Below are positions 1 through 8,889 of a stretch of DNA of 64,000 nt, piece after piece (position 1 is the stretch's first letter; each line of letters begins with the position of its first letter). The notes under the pieces are model-generated. The model had not been told where the DNA came from, did no database searches, and was given only the letters and a program-made list of their open reading frames with translations. The stretch comes from Roseovarius nitratireducens (GTDB lineage: Bacteria > Pseudomonadota > Alphaproteobacteria > Rhodobacterales > Rhodobacteraceae): positions 62,001 through 126,000 of the forward strand of contig NZ_PDNI01000074.1 in NCBI RefSeq assembly GCF_002925845.1. The letters run 5' to 3'. A program made the position numbers and the translations under genes.

Positions 1-956
1 AGCGCGGTCATCACCCGAGTGAGCGCCGCACGCTGCAGTGTCGCGCGGGCACTGTCGCGGGCCACCTGCTCCTCGGCTTGAAGCGTCGCCCGCAAGTCCT
101 CGATCTCGGCGCTTTGCGCGGCGAGGCTGTCACGCAGTTCGTCGAGCGCCGCGTCGGTGGCGGTGGTATCCGGGGCCTCGGGCACCTGCGGAATCTCGAG
201 GTTCGAGAGCTGAACCTCCAGGTTCGCGACCCGTTCGGCCAAGGATGTCACGGTCTCGCTCAGCCCGGACAGCTCGTCGGAGGGATCTGCCGGCTCCGGC
301 AACCCGTCGATCCGTGCCCCGAGATCGGAAATCCGCTGCGCCTGCTCGTCGAGCCGCGTCTCGATCCCGTCATCGACGGGCGTGGGTGCGGGTGCGGCCT
401 CCTGCCCGACCGGCAGGTGAGGGTAGATATAAGGGGCCGCCGCCACGCCGATCCCCGCTGCCGCGACCCCGCCGATCAACATCGACCAAAACCCGCCCTG
501 CCGCACCGTGACCTGCTCGGTACGCACCACGGGTGTGGGTTCTTCATTATGCTCAGGGGACGGTGGACCGGTCTCTTCTGCCGGGTGTTCTCCGTCCTCG
601 CCTTGCGGGGTTTCACCTGTTTCGTCCGATGGGGACGTGGTGGTCTCGCCCTCCGGCGTCGCGGCGTCGTCTGCGGGCTCTGCGTCAGGCGGGGCTGCAC
701 CCTCCGCTACCTCGCTTTCCGTTTCCTGTGCCTCTTCAGCTTCGGGGGAGTCCTGCTCAGGCGCGTCAGGGGCCGGGGTATCCTCGACCGTGTCCTCGCC
801 CGCCTTGGAAAGGGCGGCATCCGATGCAGTGTCAGGCGCTTGCGTTTCGGTGGTCTCGGGCGTGTCTTGCGCCGCGGCGGAGGGGGCGGTCATATCCTCG
901 GCTGCGCCTTCGGGCGCCTCGGGTTTGTCCGTCTCGGACTTCTTCTTTCTTGCCAC
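1..956 (-). CDS. Mitofilin-family (COG4223) membrane protein, 3' end missing
   Basis: Leftward frame open from a GTG start at 954-956 to the window edge, so the C-terminus is missing (about 318 codons seen). A purine-rich RBS (AGAAGGTGG) lies 7 bases upstream. The protein starts MARKKKSETDK, then has a long acidic, Pro/Ala/Glu-rich low-complexity segment to about residue 150, one transmembrane helix (FWSMLIGGVAAAGIGVAAA), and a heptad-rich coiled-coil segment. That order (disordered cytosolic arm, one helix, periplasmic coiled coil) matches the alphaproteobacterial mitofilin-like COG4223 family, commonly encoded beside hemD in Rhodobacterales. A role in membrane organisation is family knowledge, not shown here. 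Confidence 0.75.
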   Translation of the reverse strand, partial: MARKKKSETDKPEAPEGAAEDMTAPSAAAQDTPETTETQAPDTASDAALSKAGEDTVEDTPAPDAPEQDSPEAEEAQETESEVAEGAAPPDAEPADDAATPEGETTTSPSDETGETPQGEDGEHPAEETGPPSPEHNEEPTPVVRTEQVTVRQGGFWSMLIGGVAAAGIGVAAAPYIYPHLPVGQEAAPAPTPVDDGIETRLDEQAQRISDLGARIDGLPEPADPSDELSGLSETVTSLAERVANLEVQLSNLEIPQVPEAPDTTATDAALDELRDSLAAQSAEIEDLRATLQAEEQVARDSARATLQRAALTRVMTA

Positions 957-1004
957 GGCACGCCACCTTCTCGAATCTTGTCACGCTCGACTGTCAACCT
1001 GACC

Positions 1005-1736
1005 TTACTGTGCCCCCTTGTGGCTCTCAACCCGCTTGGCGTGTTTCGCCAGATCGTTCAGCACGATGCGCAATGCGCGGGCATCTGGCGTTGCGGCGAC
1101 GGAGACGCGGGATGCCGCGCCGTCGGGGATGCGTGCGGCCACGTTGCGGCTGATCGCCGCGACGAAGAGCGGTGCGCGCGGGGTGCCCGCCACGTCAAAG
1201 AAGAGCACGGCGCTGCGCGGCGACATCAGGGGAAGGATCACGGGGGCGTCGCCCTCCAGCATGGTGCGGGCGGCGTCGCTCAGCGGCAGCGCCTGTTGGT
1301 CATAGACCATTGCCTCACGCGCGGCGTGGCCCGCCTGCCTCAGCGCGCTGGCGATATCGGCGGCTACATGCGCGCCGCGCGCGTGCAGGAACGGCCCCGC
1401 CACCCCTTCGTCGGCGAGAAGGTAGAGCAGGGCCTCGGCATCCTCGGCCACCGCGATCACTGAAAAGCCTCGCTGCCTCGCCTCCTCTGCCGTGGCCTCG
1501 CCCACGACGCAGGCGGGCAGGTCGCGCCGGGGCGACAGGCGGCAGAATCCCTCGACCCCGTGCCGCGAGGTGAAGATGAGCACCTCGCCGCGGGCAAGCG
1601 TGGGAAGAGTGCCGTCATAAGTGATGTGCATGAGTGGCGAGACGAGCACCTCTGCCCCCGGAAACTCTGCCCGCAATTCCCCGGCGAAGCGGGTCGCGGC
1701 GGGTTCGGGCCGGGTGATGAGCAGGCGCAGGGGCAT
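1005..1736 (-). CDS. hemD: Uroporphyrinogen-III synthase
   Basis: Converts hydroxymethylbilane to uroporphyrinogen III, the cyclisation step of haem, sirohaem and cobalamin synthesis, in the cytosol. The 243-residue protein has the family start MPLRLLITRPEPAA and the weakly conserved two-lobed pattern (FTSRHGVEGF near residue 55; LMSPRSAVLFF in the second lobe). I chose the ATG at 1734-1736 because the frame continues upstream without homology, across the divergent tsaD. It ends 48 bases before the GTG of the mitofilin-like gene, so the two are probably cotranscribed. Length is typical. HemD sequences diverge strongly, so the call rests on both motifs and the conserved hemD/tsaD divergent arrangement. 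Confidence 0.88.
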   Translation of the reverse strand: MPLRLLITRPEPAATRFAGELRAEFPGAEVLVSPLMHITYDGTLPTLARGEVLIFTSRHGVEGFCRLSPRRDLPACVVGEATAEEARQRGFSVIAVAEDAEALLYLLADEGVAGPFLHARGAHVAADIASALRQAGHAAREAMVYDQQALPLSDAARTMLEGDAPVILPLMSPRSAVLFFDVAGTPRAPLFVAAISRNVAARIPDGAASRVSVAATPDARALRIVLNDLAKHAKRVESHKGAQ

Positions 1737-1812
1737 GATCGCTCCGCAGTTGTTAGCCTCCTGATAAGGTGTTACCTGCCGCAGACGCGCGGGGCAATGC
1801 AGCAGGGCCGGG

Positions 1813-2907
1813 ATGAGCACGCCGCTGACCATACTCGGGATCGAGAGCAGTTGCGACGATACCGCCGCCGCGTTGGTGCGCCTCGACGGCGACTCTGCGC
1901 AAGTGTTGTCCTCGGTGGTGCACGGGCAGACGGCGTTGCATGCGGATTTCGGCGGCGTGGTGCCAGAGATCGCGGCCCGCGCCCATGCCGAAAAGCTCGA
2001 TCTTGCGGTGCGCGAGGCTATGGCGCGCGCTGGCCTTACGCTTGCCAATGTGGACGTGGTGGCAGTCACCGCCGGGCCGGGGCTGATCGGCGGGGTGCTC
2101 GCCGGGGTGATGTGCGCCAAGGGGATCGCCGCAGGCGCTGGCCTGCCGCTTGTTGGGGTCAACCACCTCGCGGGCCATGCGCTGACACCCCGGCTTACCG
2201 ACAAAGCGGGTTTTCCCTATCTCATGCTGCTCGTCTCGGGCGGGCATTGCCAGTTTCTCATCGTGCGCGGGCCGGATGATTTCAGCCGCCTTGGCGGCAC
2301 CATCGACGACGCGCCGGGCGAGGCGTTCGACAAGGTGGCGCGGCTTCTGGGCCTGCCGCAGCCGGGCGGCCCCGAGGTGGAGCGCGCCTCCACGGTGGGC
2401 GACGCGAGCCGGCTCCGGTTTCCGCGCCCGCTTCTGGACCGGGCGGGGTGCGATCTGTCCTTTTCCGGGCTCAAGACGGCGGTGCTGCGCGCGCGCGATT
2501 CGGTCGTGGCGGAAAAGGGCGGGCTGACGCGGCAGGACAGGGCCGATCTTTGCGCCGGGTTTCAGGCAGCGGTCTGCGACGTGCTGGCGGAAAAGACCCG
2601 GCGCGCGCTGGCGCTCTACATGGAGGAGGCGCCGCCCGCGCCGCTCATCGCGGTGGCGGGGGGCGTTGCGGCCAACGGCCCCGTTCGTGCGGCCCTGAAA
2701 GACGTGGCGGCGCAGGCGGGCGCGCGCTTCCTTGCGCCACCGCTTGAGTTATGCACCGACAACGCGGCGATGATCGCCTATGCCGGCGGCGTGCTCTACC
2801 GGTTGGGCCATCGCGATGACATGACGCTTGCCGCGCGACCGCGATGGCCGCTGGATGCGGCAAGCCCGGCGATGCTGGGCAGCGGCAAGAAGGGGGCCAA
2901 GGCATGA
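1813..2907 (+). CDS. tsaD: tRNA N6-adenosine threonylcarbamoyltransferase
   Basis: Transfers threonylcarbamoyl to A37 of ANN-decoding tRNAs (t6A). The 364-residue protein begins with the actin-like phosphate-binding motif [14 protein letters not shown]. It carries HAEKLD (near 57), the metal-binding HLAGHA motif (near 115), LVSGGHCQF, a [13 protein letters not shown] segment and a C-terminal [10 protein letters not shown]. All are hallmarks of the Kae1/TsaD family. It is transcribed away from hemD; its stop overlaps the gpsA start (ATGA at 2904-2907), so it heads a compact tsaD-gpsA-YciI-EVE operon. Confidence 0.97.
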   Translation: MSTPLTILGIESSCDDTAAALVRLDGDSAQVLSSVVHGQTALHADFGGVVPEIAARAHAEKLDLAVREAMARAGLTLANVDVVAVTAGPGLIGGVLAGVMCAKGIAAGAGLPLVGVNHLAGHALTPRLTDKAGFPYLMLLVSGGHCQFLIVRGPDDFSRLGGTIDDAPGEAFDKVARLLGLPQPGGPEVERASTVGDASRLRFPRPLLDRAGCDLSFSGLKTAVLRARDSVVAEKGGLTRQDRADLCAGFQAAVCDVLAEKTRRALALYMEEAPPAPLIAVAGGVAANGPVRAALKDVAAQAGARFLAPPLELCTDNAAMIAYAGGVLYRLGHRDDMTLAARPRWPLDAASPAMLGSGKKGAKA

Positions 2908-3860
2908 TCCTGGTTTGCGGCGCGGGGGCGTTCGGCACGGCCCTGGCGGTGACACTGGCGCAAAACGGCCCCGTCACGCTCTGGGCGCGCGACGTGGCCC
3001 ATGCCGCCGAGATGCGCGCAACGGGCCGCAACGATCGCCGCCTGCCCGATATCGCCCTGCCCGAGGCCATCACCATGGTCTCGGGCGAGGTGCCCGGCGG
3101 CGATACCCCCTGCCTGCTGGCGATGCCGATGCAGACGCTGGGGGGTTTTCTCCGCGATCATCACGACGCGCTCGGGTCGCGACCCCTCGTCGCCTGCTGC
3201 AAGGGGATGGACCTCGCCACCGGCCTCGGCCCCACCGGCCTCATCGCGCAGACCTGCGCGCAGGCCACCCCGGCGATCCTCACCGGCCCCAGTTTCGCGC
3301 GCGACATCGCCCTTGGTCTGCCCACGGCGCTAACGCTGGCCTGTGCCGATGCGGCGGCCGGAGAGGCGCTGCAAGCCACGCTCACCACGCCCACCCTGCG
3401 CCTCTACCGCACCACCGATACCATCGGCGCGGAACTGGGCGGTGCGCTCAAGAACGTGATCGCCATCGGCTGCGGCGCGGTGATGGGCGCGGGGCTGGGC
3501 GAGAGTGCGCGCGCCGCGCTGATGACCCGCGGTTTCGCCGAGATGAACCGGCTGGCCCATGCCTTGGGCGCGGGCCCTGAGACGCTGGCAGGGCTGTCGG
3601 GGTTCGGCGACCTGGCGCTGACCTGCACGAGCGCGCAGTCGCGCAACTATCGCTACGGCGAGAGCCTGGGGCGGGGCGATGCCTTTGACCCGGCGATCAC
3701 CGTGGAGGGGGCGGCGACGGCGCGGGCCGTGCTGCACCGCGCCCGTGCGCTGGGCCTAGACATGCCGGTGACGGCGGCGGTGGCCGCGCTGGTCGCAGGT
3801 GAATTGCGCGTGGCGCAGGCGGTGGATATGCTGCTGTCCAGGCCACTGAAGGAAGAATGA
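2904..3860 (+). CDS. gpsA: NAD(P)-dependent glycerol-3-phosphate dehydrogenase
   Basis: Reduces dihydroxyacetone phosphate to sn-glycerol-3-phosphate for phospholipid synthesis. The ATG at 2904 overlaps the tsaD stop and gives a 318-residue protein that starts directly at the Rossmann motif ([16 protein letters not shown]), as expected. Further signatures are [16 protein letters not shown], the catalytic-lysine region [13 protein letters not shown] and GFGDLALTC. An earlier in-frame start lies inside tsaD and would add 20 residues ahead of the Rossmann strand, so I rejected it. Its stop overlaps the next gene by four bases. Confidence 0.97.
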   Translation: MILVCGAGAFGTALAVTLAQNGPVTLWARDVAHAAEMRATGRNDRRLPDIALPEAITMVSGEVPGGDTPCLLAMPMQTLGGFLRDHHDALGSRPLVACCKGMDLATGLGPTGLIAQTCAQATPAILTGPSFARDIALGLPTALTLACADAAAGEALQATLTTPTLRLYRTTDTIGAELGGALKNVIAIGCGAVMGAGLGESARAALMTRGFAEMNRLAHALGAGPETLAGLSGFGDLALTCTSAQSRNYRYGESLGRGDAFDPAITVEGAATARAVLHRARALGLDMPVTAAVAALVAGELRVAQAVDMLLSRPLKEE

Positions 3861-4129
3861 TGCTGATTGCCCTTATCGCCCGCGACAAGCCCGGCGCCCT
3901 GCAAACCCGTCTCGACAACCGCGACGCCCATGTCGCCTATCTCAAGGAGACCGGCGTGGTGTCGCAGGCCGGGCCGCTGCTGAATGACGAGGGCGAAATG
4001 GTGGGCTCGCTGATCATCCTCGATGTCGAGGACATGAAGGCGGCGCAGGACTGGGCGAACAACGACCCCTATGCCAAGGCCGAGCTGTTTTCCGGCGTCG
4101 AGCTGATCCCGTGGAAGAAGGTGATCTGA
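3857..4129 (+). CDS. YciI-like protein
   Basis: A 90-residue single-domain protein of the YciI/YCII family (ferredoxin-like fold, dimeric). It shows the family pattern of an N-terminal strand ([11 protein letters not shown]), a central His in a DAHVAYL segment, a [13 protein letters not shown] loop and the DPYAKAELF segment near the C-terminus. Biochemical function is poorly defined in the family. It sits between gpsA and the EVE gene with four-base and one-base overlaps, a conserved arrangement in Rhodobacterales, so it is translated as part of this operon. The initiator could be either of two consecutive ATG codons. Confidence 0.85.
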   Translation: MMLIALIARDKPGALQTRLDNRDAHVAYLKETGVVSQAGPLLNDEGEMVGSLIILDVEDMKAAQDWANNDPYAKAELFSGVELIPWKKVI

Positions 4130-4548
4130 TGCGCTACTGGCTGTTCAAGTCCGAGCCGTCCACCTGGTCATGGCAGGATCAGCTTGCCAAGGGCGAGGCG
4201 GGCGAGGAATGGGACGGCGTGCGCAACTACCAGGCGCGCAATTTCATGCGCGAGATGGCGGTGGGCGATCGCGGTTTTTTCTACCATTCACAAAAGGAAA
4301 AGGCGGTTGTCGGCACCGTAGAGGTGATCGCCGAGGCGCATGCCGACAGCACCACCGACGATCCGCGCTGGGAGTGTGTGGACATCAAGGCGCTGGAGAG
4401 TGCGCGAGAGCCGGTGACGCTCGATATGATCAAGGCCGATCCGCGCCTGTCGGAGATGGTTCTGGTGCGCAACTCGCGCCTCTCGGTGCAGCCGGTGACG
4501 GCCGAGGAATGGCGTCTCGTCTGCGGCATGGCCGGGCTTTCAGGCTGA
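4129..4548 (+). CDS. EVE (PUA-like) domain protein
   Basis: A 139-residue protein that is essentially one EVE domain, a PUA-like fold proposed to bind modified nucleobases. Signatures are the N-terminal YWLFKSEPSTWSW, the WDGVRNYQARNFM motif and the aromatic cage segment GDRGFFYHSQKEK. The ATG at 4129-4131 shares one base with the YciI stop; the other start 18 bases upstream lies inside YciI. It is the last gene of the tsaD operon. A nucleic-acid modification-reader role is a family inference only. Confidence 0.9.
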   Translation: MRYWLFKSEPSTWSWQDQLAKGEAGEEWDGVRNYQARNFMREMAVGDRGFFYHSQKEKAVVGTVEVIAEAHADSTTDDPRWECVDIKALESAREPVTLDMIKADPRLSEMVLVRNSRLSVQPVTAEEWRLVCGMAGLSG

Positions 4549-4651
4549 ATGGGAACAATCCGGGACCGCTTGGCCAACGCGCTCTTGACCTCAGAGCGAT
4601 GCTTCCTGCTAATCGCCTAAAGGCGTGTGACGCAAGAAAGGGAGGCGTGCG

Positions 4652-6280
4652 ATGGGCTGGATGAAGGACGAGACCGGGCTCGGCAAGACGGCGGCGAATT
4701 TCGTGCCGCTCACACCGTTGTCGCACCTGAAGCGGGCCGCTCATGTCTTTCCCGACCGCGAGGCGGTGGTCTATCACGGCCACCGCAAGACCTATGCCGA
4801 GTATCACGCGCGCGTCTCTCAGCTTGCCTCGGCGCTGGTGAATATCGGGGTCGAGCCGGGCGACGTGGTCGCCAGCATCCTGCCCAACATTCCCGCCCAT
4901 TGCGAGGCGCATTTCGGCGTGCCGGCGGCGGGGGCGGTGCTCAACGCGATCAACACGCGGCTCGAGGCCGACACCATCGCCTATATCCTCGATCACGGCG
5001 AGGCGCGGGTGGTGCTGTGCGACACGCAGTTCCTGCCGACCCTCAGTGCGGCGCTGGAGATCATGGAACGGCCCGCCCCCGCGATCATCGAGGTGCCCGA
5101 TGACGGCGCGGGGGTGCACGCGCATTCCGATTACATGAGCTACGAGGAGTTTCTCGCCACCGGCGACCCGGAGTTTGCCTGGATCATGCCCGAGGACGAG
5201 TGGGAGAGCCTCGCGCTCAACTATACCTCGGGGACCACCGGGCGGCCCAAGGGCGTGGTCTGTCACCATCGTGGTGCCTATCTGATGACGATGGGCACGG
5301 TGGTGAGCTGGCAGTTGCCGCGCTATCCCAAGTACCTGACCATCGTGCCGCTGTTTCACTGCAACAACTGGAACCATGTCTGGCTGATGCCGATGCTGGG
5401 CGGCACCGTGGTTTGCTGCCGCGACATCAACGCCCGCGCCATCTATGACGCCATCGCCGACGAGGGGGTGACGCATTTCGGCGGCGCGCCCATCGTGCTC
5501 AACATGATCGTCAACGCCCGCGACGACGAACGCCGCGACTTCGACCACGTGGTGGACGTGTTCACCGCCGGTGCCCCGCCGCCCGCCGCGACGCTGGCGG
5601 CGATAGAGCCGCTGGGCTTTACCGTGACGCAGGTCTATGGCCTGACCGAGACCTATGGCCATGTCACCGAGTGCCTGTGGCAGCACGGCTGGGACGGTCT
5701 GTCCGACGACGAGCGCTATGCCATCAAGGCGCGCACCGGCATCCTCATGCCGATGATGGAGGACATCACGGCGATGGACCCCGAGACGATGGAGCAGATC
5801 CCGATGGACGGCGAGAGCCTCGGCGAGATCATGATTCGCGGCAACAGCGTGATGAAAGGGTACCTGAAGAACCCCGAGGCCACCGAGAAGGCGTTTGCGG
5901 GCGGGTATTTTCATTCCGGCGACATCGCGTTCCAGCATCCCGACGGCTATCTCAAGATCGCCGATCGTGCCAAGGACATCATCATCTCGGGCGGCGAGAA
6001 TATCAGCTCCGTCGAGGTGGAGGGCGTGCTGATGCGGCACCCGGCAGTGCTGCTGTGTGCCGTGGTGGCGAAACCCGACGACAAGTGGGGCGAGGTGCCC
6101 TGCGCCTTTGTCGAGCTGAAGGACGGGGCCGAAGTTGGCGAGGCCGACCTCATCGTTTTCTCCCGCGAGCGGCTGGCCGGGTTCAAGACGCCCAAGGCGG
6201 TGATCTTTCAGGAACTGCCCAAGACCTCGACCGGCAAGATACAGAAATTCGAGCTGCGCCAGATCGCCAAGGGGATGTGA
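4652..6280 (+). CDS. AMP-forming acyl-CoA ligase
   Basis: A 542-residue ANL-superfamily enzyme that activates a carboxylate via an acyl-adenylate and transfers it to CoA. The ATP-binding P-loop (YTSGTTGRPKGV, near 189), the YGLTETYG motif (near 330), the YFHSGDIAF/DRAKDIIISGGENIS hinge region and the catalytic C-terminal lysine context (PKTSTGKIQKFELR) are all present. The sequence most resembles the medium-chain/methylmercaptopropionate-type ligases abundant in Roseobacters. The substrate cannot be read from the sequence, and I see no other dmd gene nearby. It stands alone, 103 bases after the EVE gene and convergent with the LysR gene. Confidence 0.9.
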   Translation: MGWMKDETGLGKTAANFVPLTPLSHLKRAAHVFPDREAVVYHGHRKTYAEYHARVSQLASALVNIGVEPGDVVASILPNIPAHCEAHFGVPAAGAVLNAINTRLEADTIAYILDHGEARVVLCDTQFLPTLSAALEIMERPAPAIIEVPDDGAGVHAHSDYMSYEEFLATGDPEFAWIMPEDEWESLALNYTSGTTGRPKGVVCHHRGAYLMTMGTVVSWQLPRYPKYLTIVPLFHCNNWNHVWLMPMLGGTVVCCRDINARAIYDAIADEGVTHFGGAPIVLNMIVNARDDERRDFDHVVDVFTAGAPPPAATLAAIEPLGFTVTQVYGLTETYGHVTECLWQHGWDGLSDDERYAIKARTGILMPMMEDITAMDPETMEQIPMDGESLGEIMIRGNSVMKGYLKNPEATEKAFAGGYFHSGDIAFQHPDGYLKIADRAKDIIISGGENISSVEVEGVLMRHPAVLLCAVVAKPDDKWGEVPCAFVELKDGAEVGEADLIVFSRERLAGFKTPKAVIFQELPKTSTGKIQKFELRQIAKGM

Positions 6281-6349
6281 GGGGCTCCCGCCGGTGCTCG
6301 GCGCCTTGGTGCCGGGCGCTGGCGACCCATAATCGACAAGAGGGCCGTA

Positions 6350-7228
6350 TCACACCGACGCCGTGTCCAGCACCTCGGCCACCAGCGGATTGGGGAATCG
6401 GCGGCGCAGCGTCACTGCGAGAAACCGCTCGGTGATCCCCTCAAGCCGTGCGCGCTCCACCAGCATCCCCGAGGCCAGCTCGTCCCGCACCACGATGGGC
6501 GGGATCACGGCAAGGCTGGTACCGCTGCGCGCCAGCAGGCGCAGCATCGCCATGTCGTCTGCCTCGGCGGCGATGCGGGGCACCACGCCCAGCCGGTCCA
6601 ACAGCGCGTCAAACGCCGCCCGCAGCGCCGATTCGGGCGTGGGCAGGATCAACGGCTCGCTTGCCAGCATCCCGGCCACATCCTGCGCCGCGTCCGCACC
6701 GGGGGGCGTACCGACGAGGCTGACGGGCTGTTCCGAGATCGCATGTACGAGATAGGGGCTGCCCGCGTCCCGCGCGGGCACGAGGTTGGTGAGCACGATG
6801 TCCAGCGTCAGCGCCTCCAGACCGCGCAAAAGGTCGCCCTGCGCGCCCGAGCGCAGCACCACCTCGACATCGGCGCGCCCGATCAGCGGCCCGACAAAGC
6901 CGATCTGGAAATTGCGCGACAGGGTCGACAGTGCCCCCACCCGCAGCACCCGGCGCGAGCCGGGGGCCTGCGCCAGCGTAGCGGTCAGGTCGTCGGCGGT
7001 GCGAAAGATCGCCTCGGCGTGATCGAGCGCGATGCGGCCCGCTTCGGTCAGGACGAGGCCGCGCCCGCGGCGCTCGAACAGGTCGTGGCCGAGCGCCGCC
7101 TCGAGCGTGCGCAACTGCGTGGACAGCGCGGATTGCGACAGGTTGAGGCCGCGCGCGGCACCGGTCAGCGTGCCGTCGCGGGCGACGGCGCGGAACAGGC
7201 GGAGATGATGAAGGTTCAGTTGGGCCAT
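6350..7228 (-). CDS. LysR-type regulator beside dabBA
   Basis: A 292-residue LysR-family regulator: winged HTH at residues 1-65 (LNLHHLRLFRAVARDGTLTG, then LNLSQSALSTQLRTLE), followed by an effector-binding domain with the usual LRVGALSTL start of the first lobe. It is divergent from dabB across a 102-base AT-rich gap holding an inverted repeat with the T-N11-A pattern. LysR genes next to dab operons are known in chemolithotrophs and are thought to respond to inorganic carbon status. Control of dabBA is inferred from that arrangement. Confidence 0.9.
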   Translation of the reverse strand: MAQLNLHHLRLFRAVARDGTLTGAARGLNLSQSALSTQLRTLEAALGHDLFERRGRGLVLTEAGRIALDHAEAIFRTADDLTATLAQAPGSRRVLRVGALSTLSRNFQIGFVGPLIGRADVEVVLRSGAQGDLLRGLEALTLDIVLTNLVPARDAGSPYLVHAISEQPVSLVGTPPGADAAQDVAGMLASEPLILPTPESALRAAFDALLDRLGVVPRIAAEADDMAMLRLLARSGTSLAVIPPIVVRDELASGMLVERARLEGITERFLAVTLRRRFPNPLVAEVLDTASV

Positions 7229-7244
7229 TATTCTATTTTATCTA

Positions 7245-7263
7245 ATATTAATGCCCATAATAT
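7245..7263. promoter_or_regulatory. Inverted repeat ATATTA-N7-TAATAT, candidate LysR operator
   Basis: A perfect six-base inverted repeat with a seven-base spacer lies 18-35 bases upstream of the LysR start and 68 bases before dabB. It contains the T-N11-A spacing typical of LysR boxes and stands out in an AT-rich island within GC-rich DNA. Binding by the adjacent regulator is inference. Confidence 0.5.
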
Positions 7264-7330
7264 GTAATTTTCTGGAAGACGCGCAAGCCGTATCTCCTCC
7301 TGCAAACCTCTGGAACAGGAGACGCAAGAT

Positions 7331-8869
7331 ATGGACCTGCCCCCTCTGAGCCTCTTCACACCCCTTATTTTACTGGCCGTTTCGGCGCTTGCCATCGCCC
7401 GGCCCGGTCGCCGTCCGCGGGCCCTGCCGCGGCTGGCGGAGGGGGCCGCGCTGGCCGCGTTGGTCGTTGGCGTTGCGGGGCTGGCGCAACTCGTGATCGC
7501 CGGTCCGGTCACGCTGGCGGGCCTTGTACGGCTCGACGCGGTGAGCGCGACGATGGTGGTGCTGGTCTCGTTCGTCGGCTGGGTGGTGGTGCGCTACACG
7601 CGCAGCTACCTCGACGGTGAGGCGCGCGAAGGGGCGTTTCACGGGCTGCTTCTGGCCGCGTTGGCGGCAGTGAACCTGCAGGTTCAGGCCGCGAACCTCG
7701 CGGTTCTGGCCGCCGGTTTCATGGCCACCGGCCTGGCCATCCGGCAGCTTTTGCTGTTCTACCCCGAGCGCGCCGAGGCGCGGCGCGCGGCGGCCAAGTT
7801 CACCCTCGTGTGGGGCGCGGGCGACGCGGCGCTGATCCTCGCTGCAGCCCTCCTGTGGCACGCCTTTGGCACCATCGGGATCGCGGAGATTGCGCAGGCG
7901 GCGGGCGCGGGCCTGCCGCTCGCCGCCAAGCTCGCGGTGGCGCTGCTGGTAATCGCGGCGGCGCTCAAGACCGCGGCCTTTCCGCTGCACGGCTGGCTCA
8001 CCGAGGTGATGGAGGCCCCAACTCCGGTCTCGGCGCTCTTGCACGCGGGCATCATCAACGGCGGCGGGCTGCTGCTCATCCGGCTGGCCGAGGTGGTGCA
8101 GGCAAGCCCCGGCGCGATGGCCGCGCTGGTGATGCTGGGTGGCTTCACCGCGATCTTTGGCGCGGCGGTGATGCTGACCCAATCGGCGGTCAAGACCGCG
8201 CTGGCGTGGTCCACGGTGGCGCAGATGGGCTTCATGCTGCTGCAATGCGGGCTTGGTCTGTGGGCGCTGGCGATGCTGCATATCGTGGCGCATTCGCTCT
8301 ACAAGGCGCATGCGTTCCTCGCCTCGGGCGGGGCGGTGCGGGCGGTGGTGTCGGTGCGGCGTCCGGGGCCGGTGGCGGTACCGGGGCTGTCGGCGGTGGC
8401 ACGGTCCTTCGCGCTGGCGCTGGTGCTCTACGCAGGTGTCGCCACCGGGTTCGGCTTGATCGCGGGGCCGAAATCGGCGCAGGCGCTGGCGCTGGGGGCG
8501 ATCCTGATCTTCGGGGTGGCCTATCTGGTGGCGCAGGGCCTGGCCGATGCCGCGCCGCGCGCGCTGACATGGCACACGGCGCGCGCCTCGCTGGCGGCGG
8601 CGGTGGCCTATTTCGGCTTTCACGTCCTGTCGGGGGTGCTCTGGGGCACGCATCTGCCCGTGCCGCCCGCGCCGGGGCCGCTGGAGTGGGGCCTCATCGT
8701 GCTGGCGCTGGGCTCGTTCGGGCTGGTGGCGGTGGCGCAGGCGCTGTTCCCGCTCTGGGCGCACCATCCCTCGACCGCCGGGCTGCGGGTGCACCTGGCC
8801 AACGGGCTTTACCTAAACGCCGTTCTCGATCGCCTGATCGGCGGGCTGAAAACCGTGAAATCCAACTGA
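7331..8869 (+). CDS. dabB: DabB, membrane subunit of inorganic carbon transporter
   Basis: A 512-residue polytopic membrane protein of the NuoL/MrpA proton-conducting family. Characteristic segments are the antiporter-like helix HGWLTEVMEAPTPVSALLHAGIINGGG (around 220-245) and the lysine-bearing helix WSTVAQMGFMLLQCGLG followed by HSLYKAHAFLASG. In the DAB system this subunit is thought to couple ion flow to the DabA carbonic-anhydrase-like subunit, so that CO2 is hydrated to bicarbonate and trapped in the cell. The RBS AGGAG sits nine bases before the ATG, and dabA follows after 20 bases. Against a stand-alone complex I or Mrp subunit: no other nuo/mrp genes flank it and DabA is its direct partner. 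Confidence 0.92.
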   Translation: MDLPPLSLFTPLILLAVSALAIARPGRRPRALPRLAEGAALAALVVGVAGLAQLVIAGPVTLAGLVRLDAVSATMVVLVSFVGWVVVRYTRSYLDGEAREGAFHGLLLAALAAVNLQVQAANLAVLAAGFMATGLAIRQLLLFYPERAEARRAAAKFTLVWGAGDAALILAAALLWHAFGTIGIAEIAQAAGAGLPLAAKLAVALLVIAAALKTAAFPLHGWLTEVMEAPTPVSALLHAGIINGGGLLLIRLAEVVQASPGAMAALVMLGGFTAIFGAAVMLTQSAVKTALAWSTVAQMGFMLLQCGLGLWALAMLHIVAHSLYKAHAFLASGGAVRAVVSVRRPGPVAVPGLSAVARSFALALVLYAGVATGFGLIAGPKSAQALALGAILIFGVAYLVAQGLADAAPRALTWHTARASLAAAVAYFGFHVLSGVLWGTHLPVPPAPGPLEWGLIVLALGSFGLVAVAQALFPLWAHHPSTAGLRVHLANGLYLNAVLDRLIGGLKTVKSN

Positions 8870-8889
8870 CAGGGCAGGAGTAGAGACAG

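Noticed and set aside
78-1463. Long rightward open frame (461 codons) across the mitofilin-like and hemD genes
   Set aside because: It is antisense to two genes with recognisable products, has arginine/glycine-rich text without domains, and no RBS.
4430-6040. 536-codon leftward frame opposite the acyl-CoA ligase
   Set aside because: Histidine- and arginine-rich shadow of a clear ANL enzyme; typical of high-GC antisense frames.
7331-8869. Complex I NuoL or Mrp antiporter subunit
   Set aside because: No nuo or mrp neighbours; directly followed by DabA with its zinc site, which defines the DAB pair.
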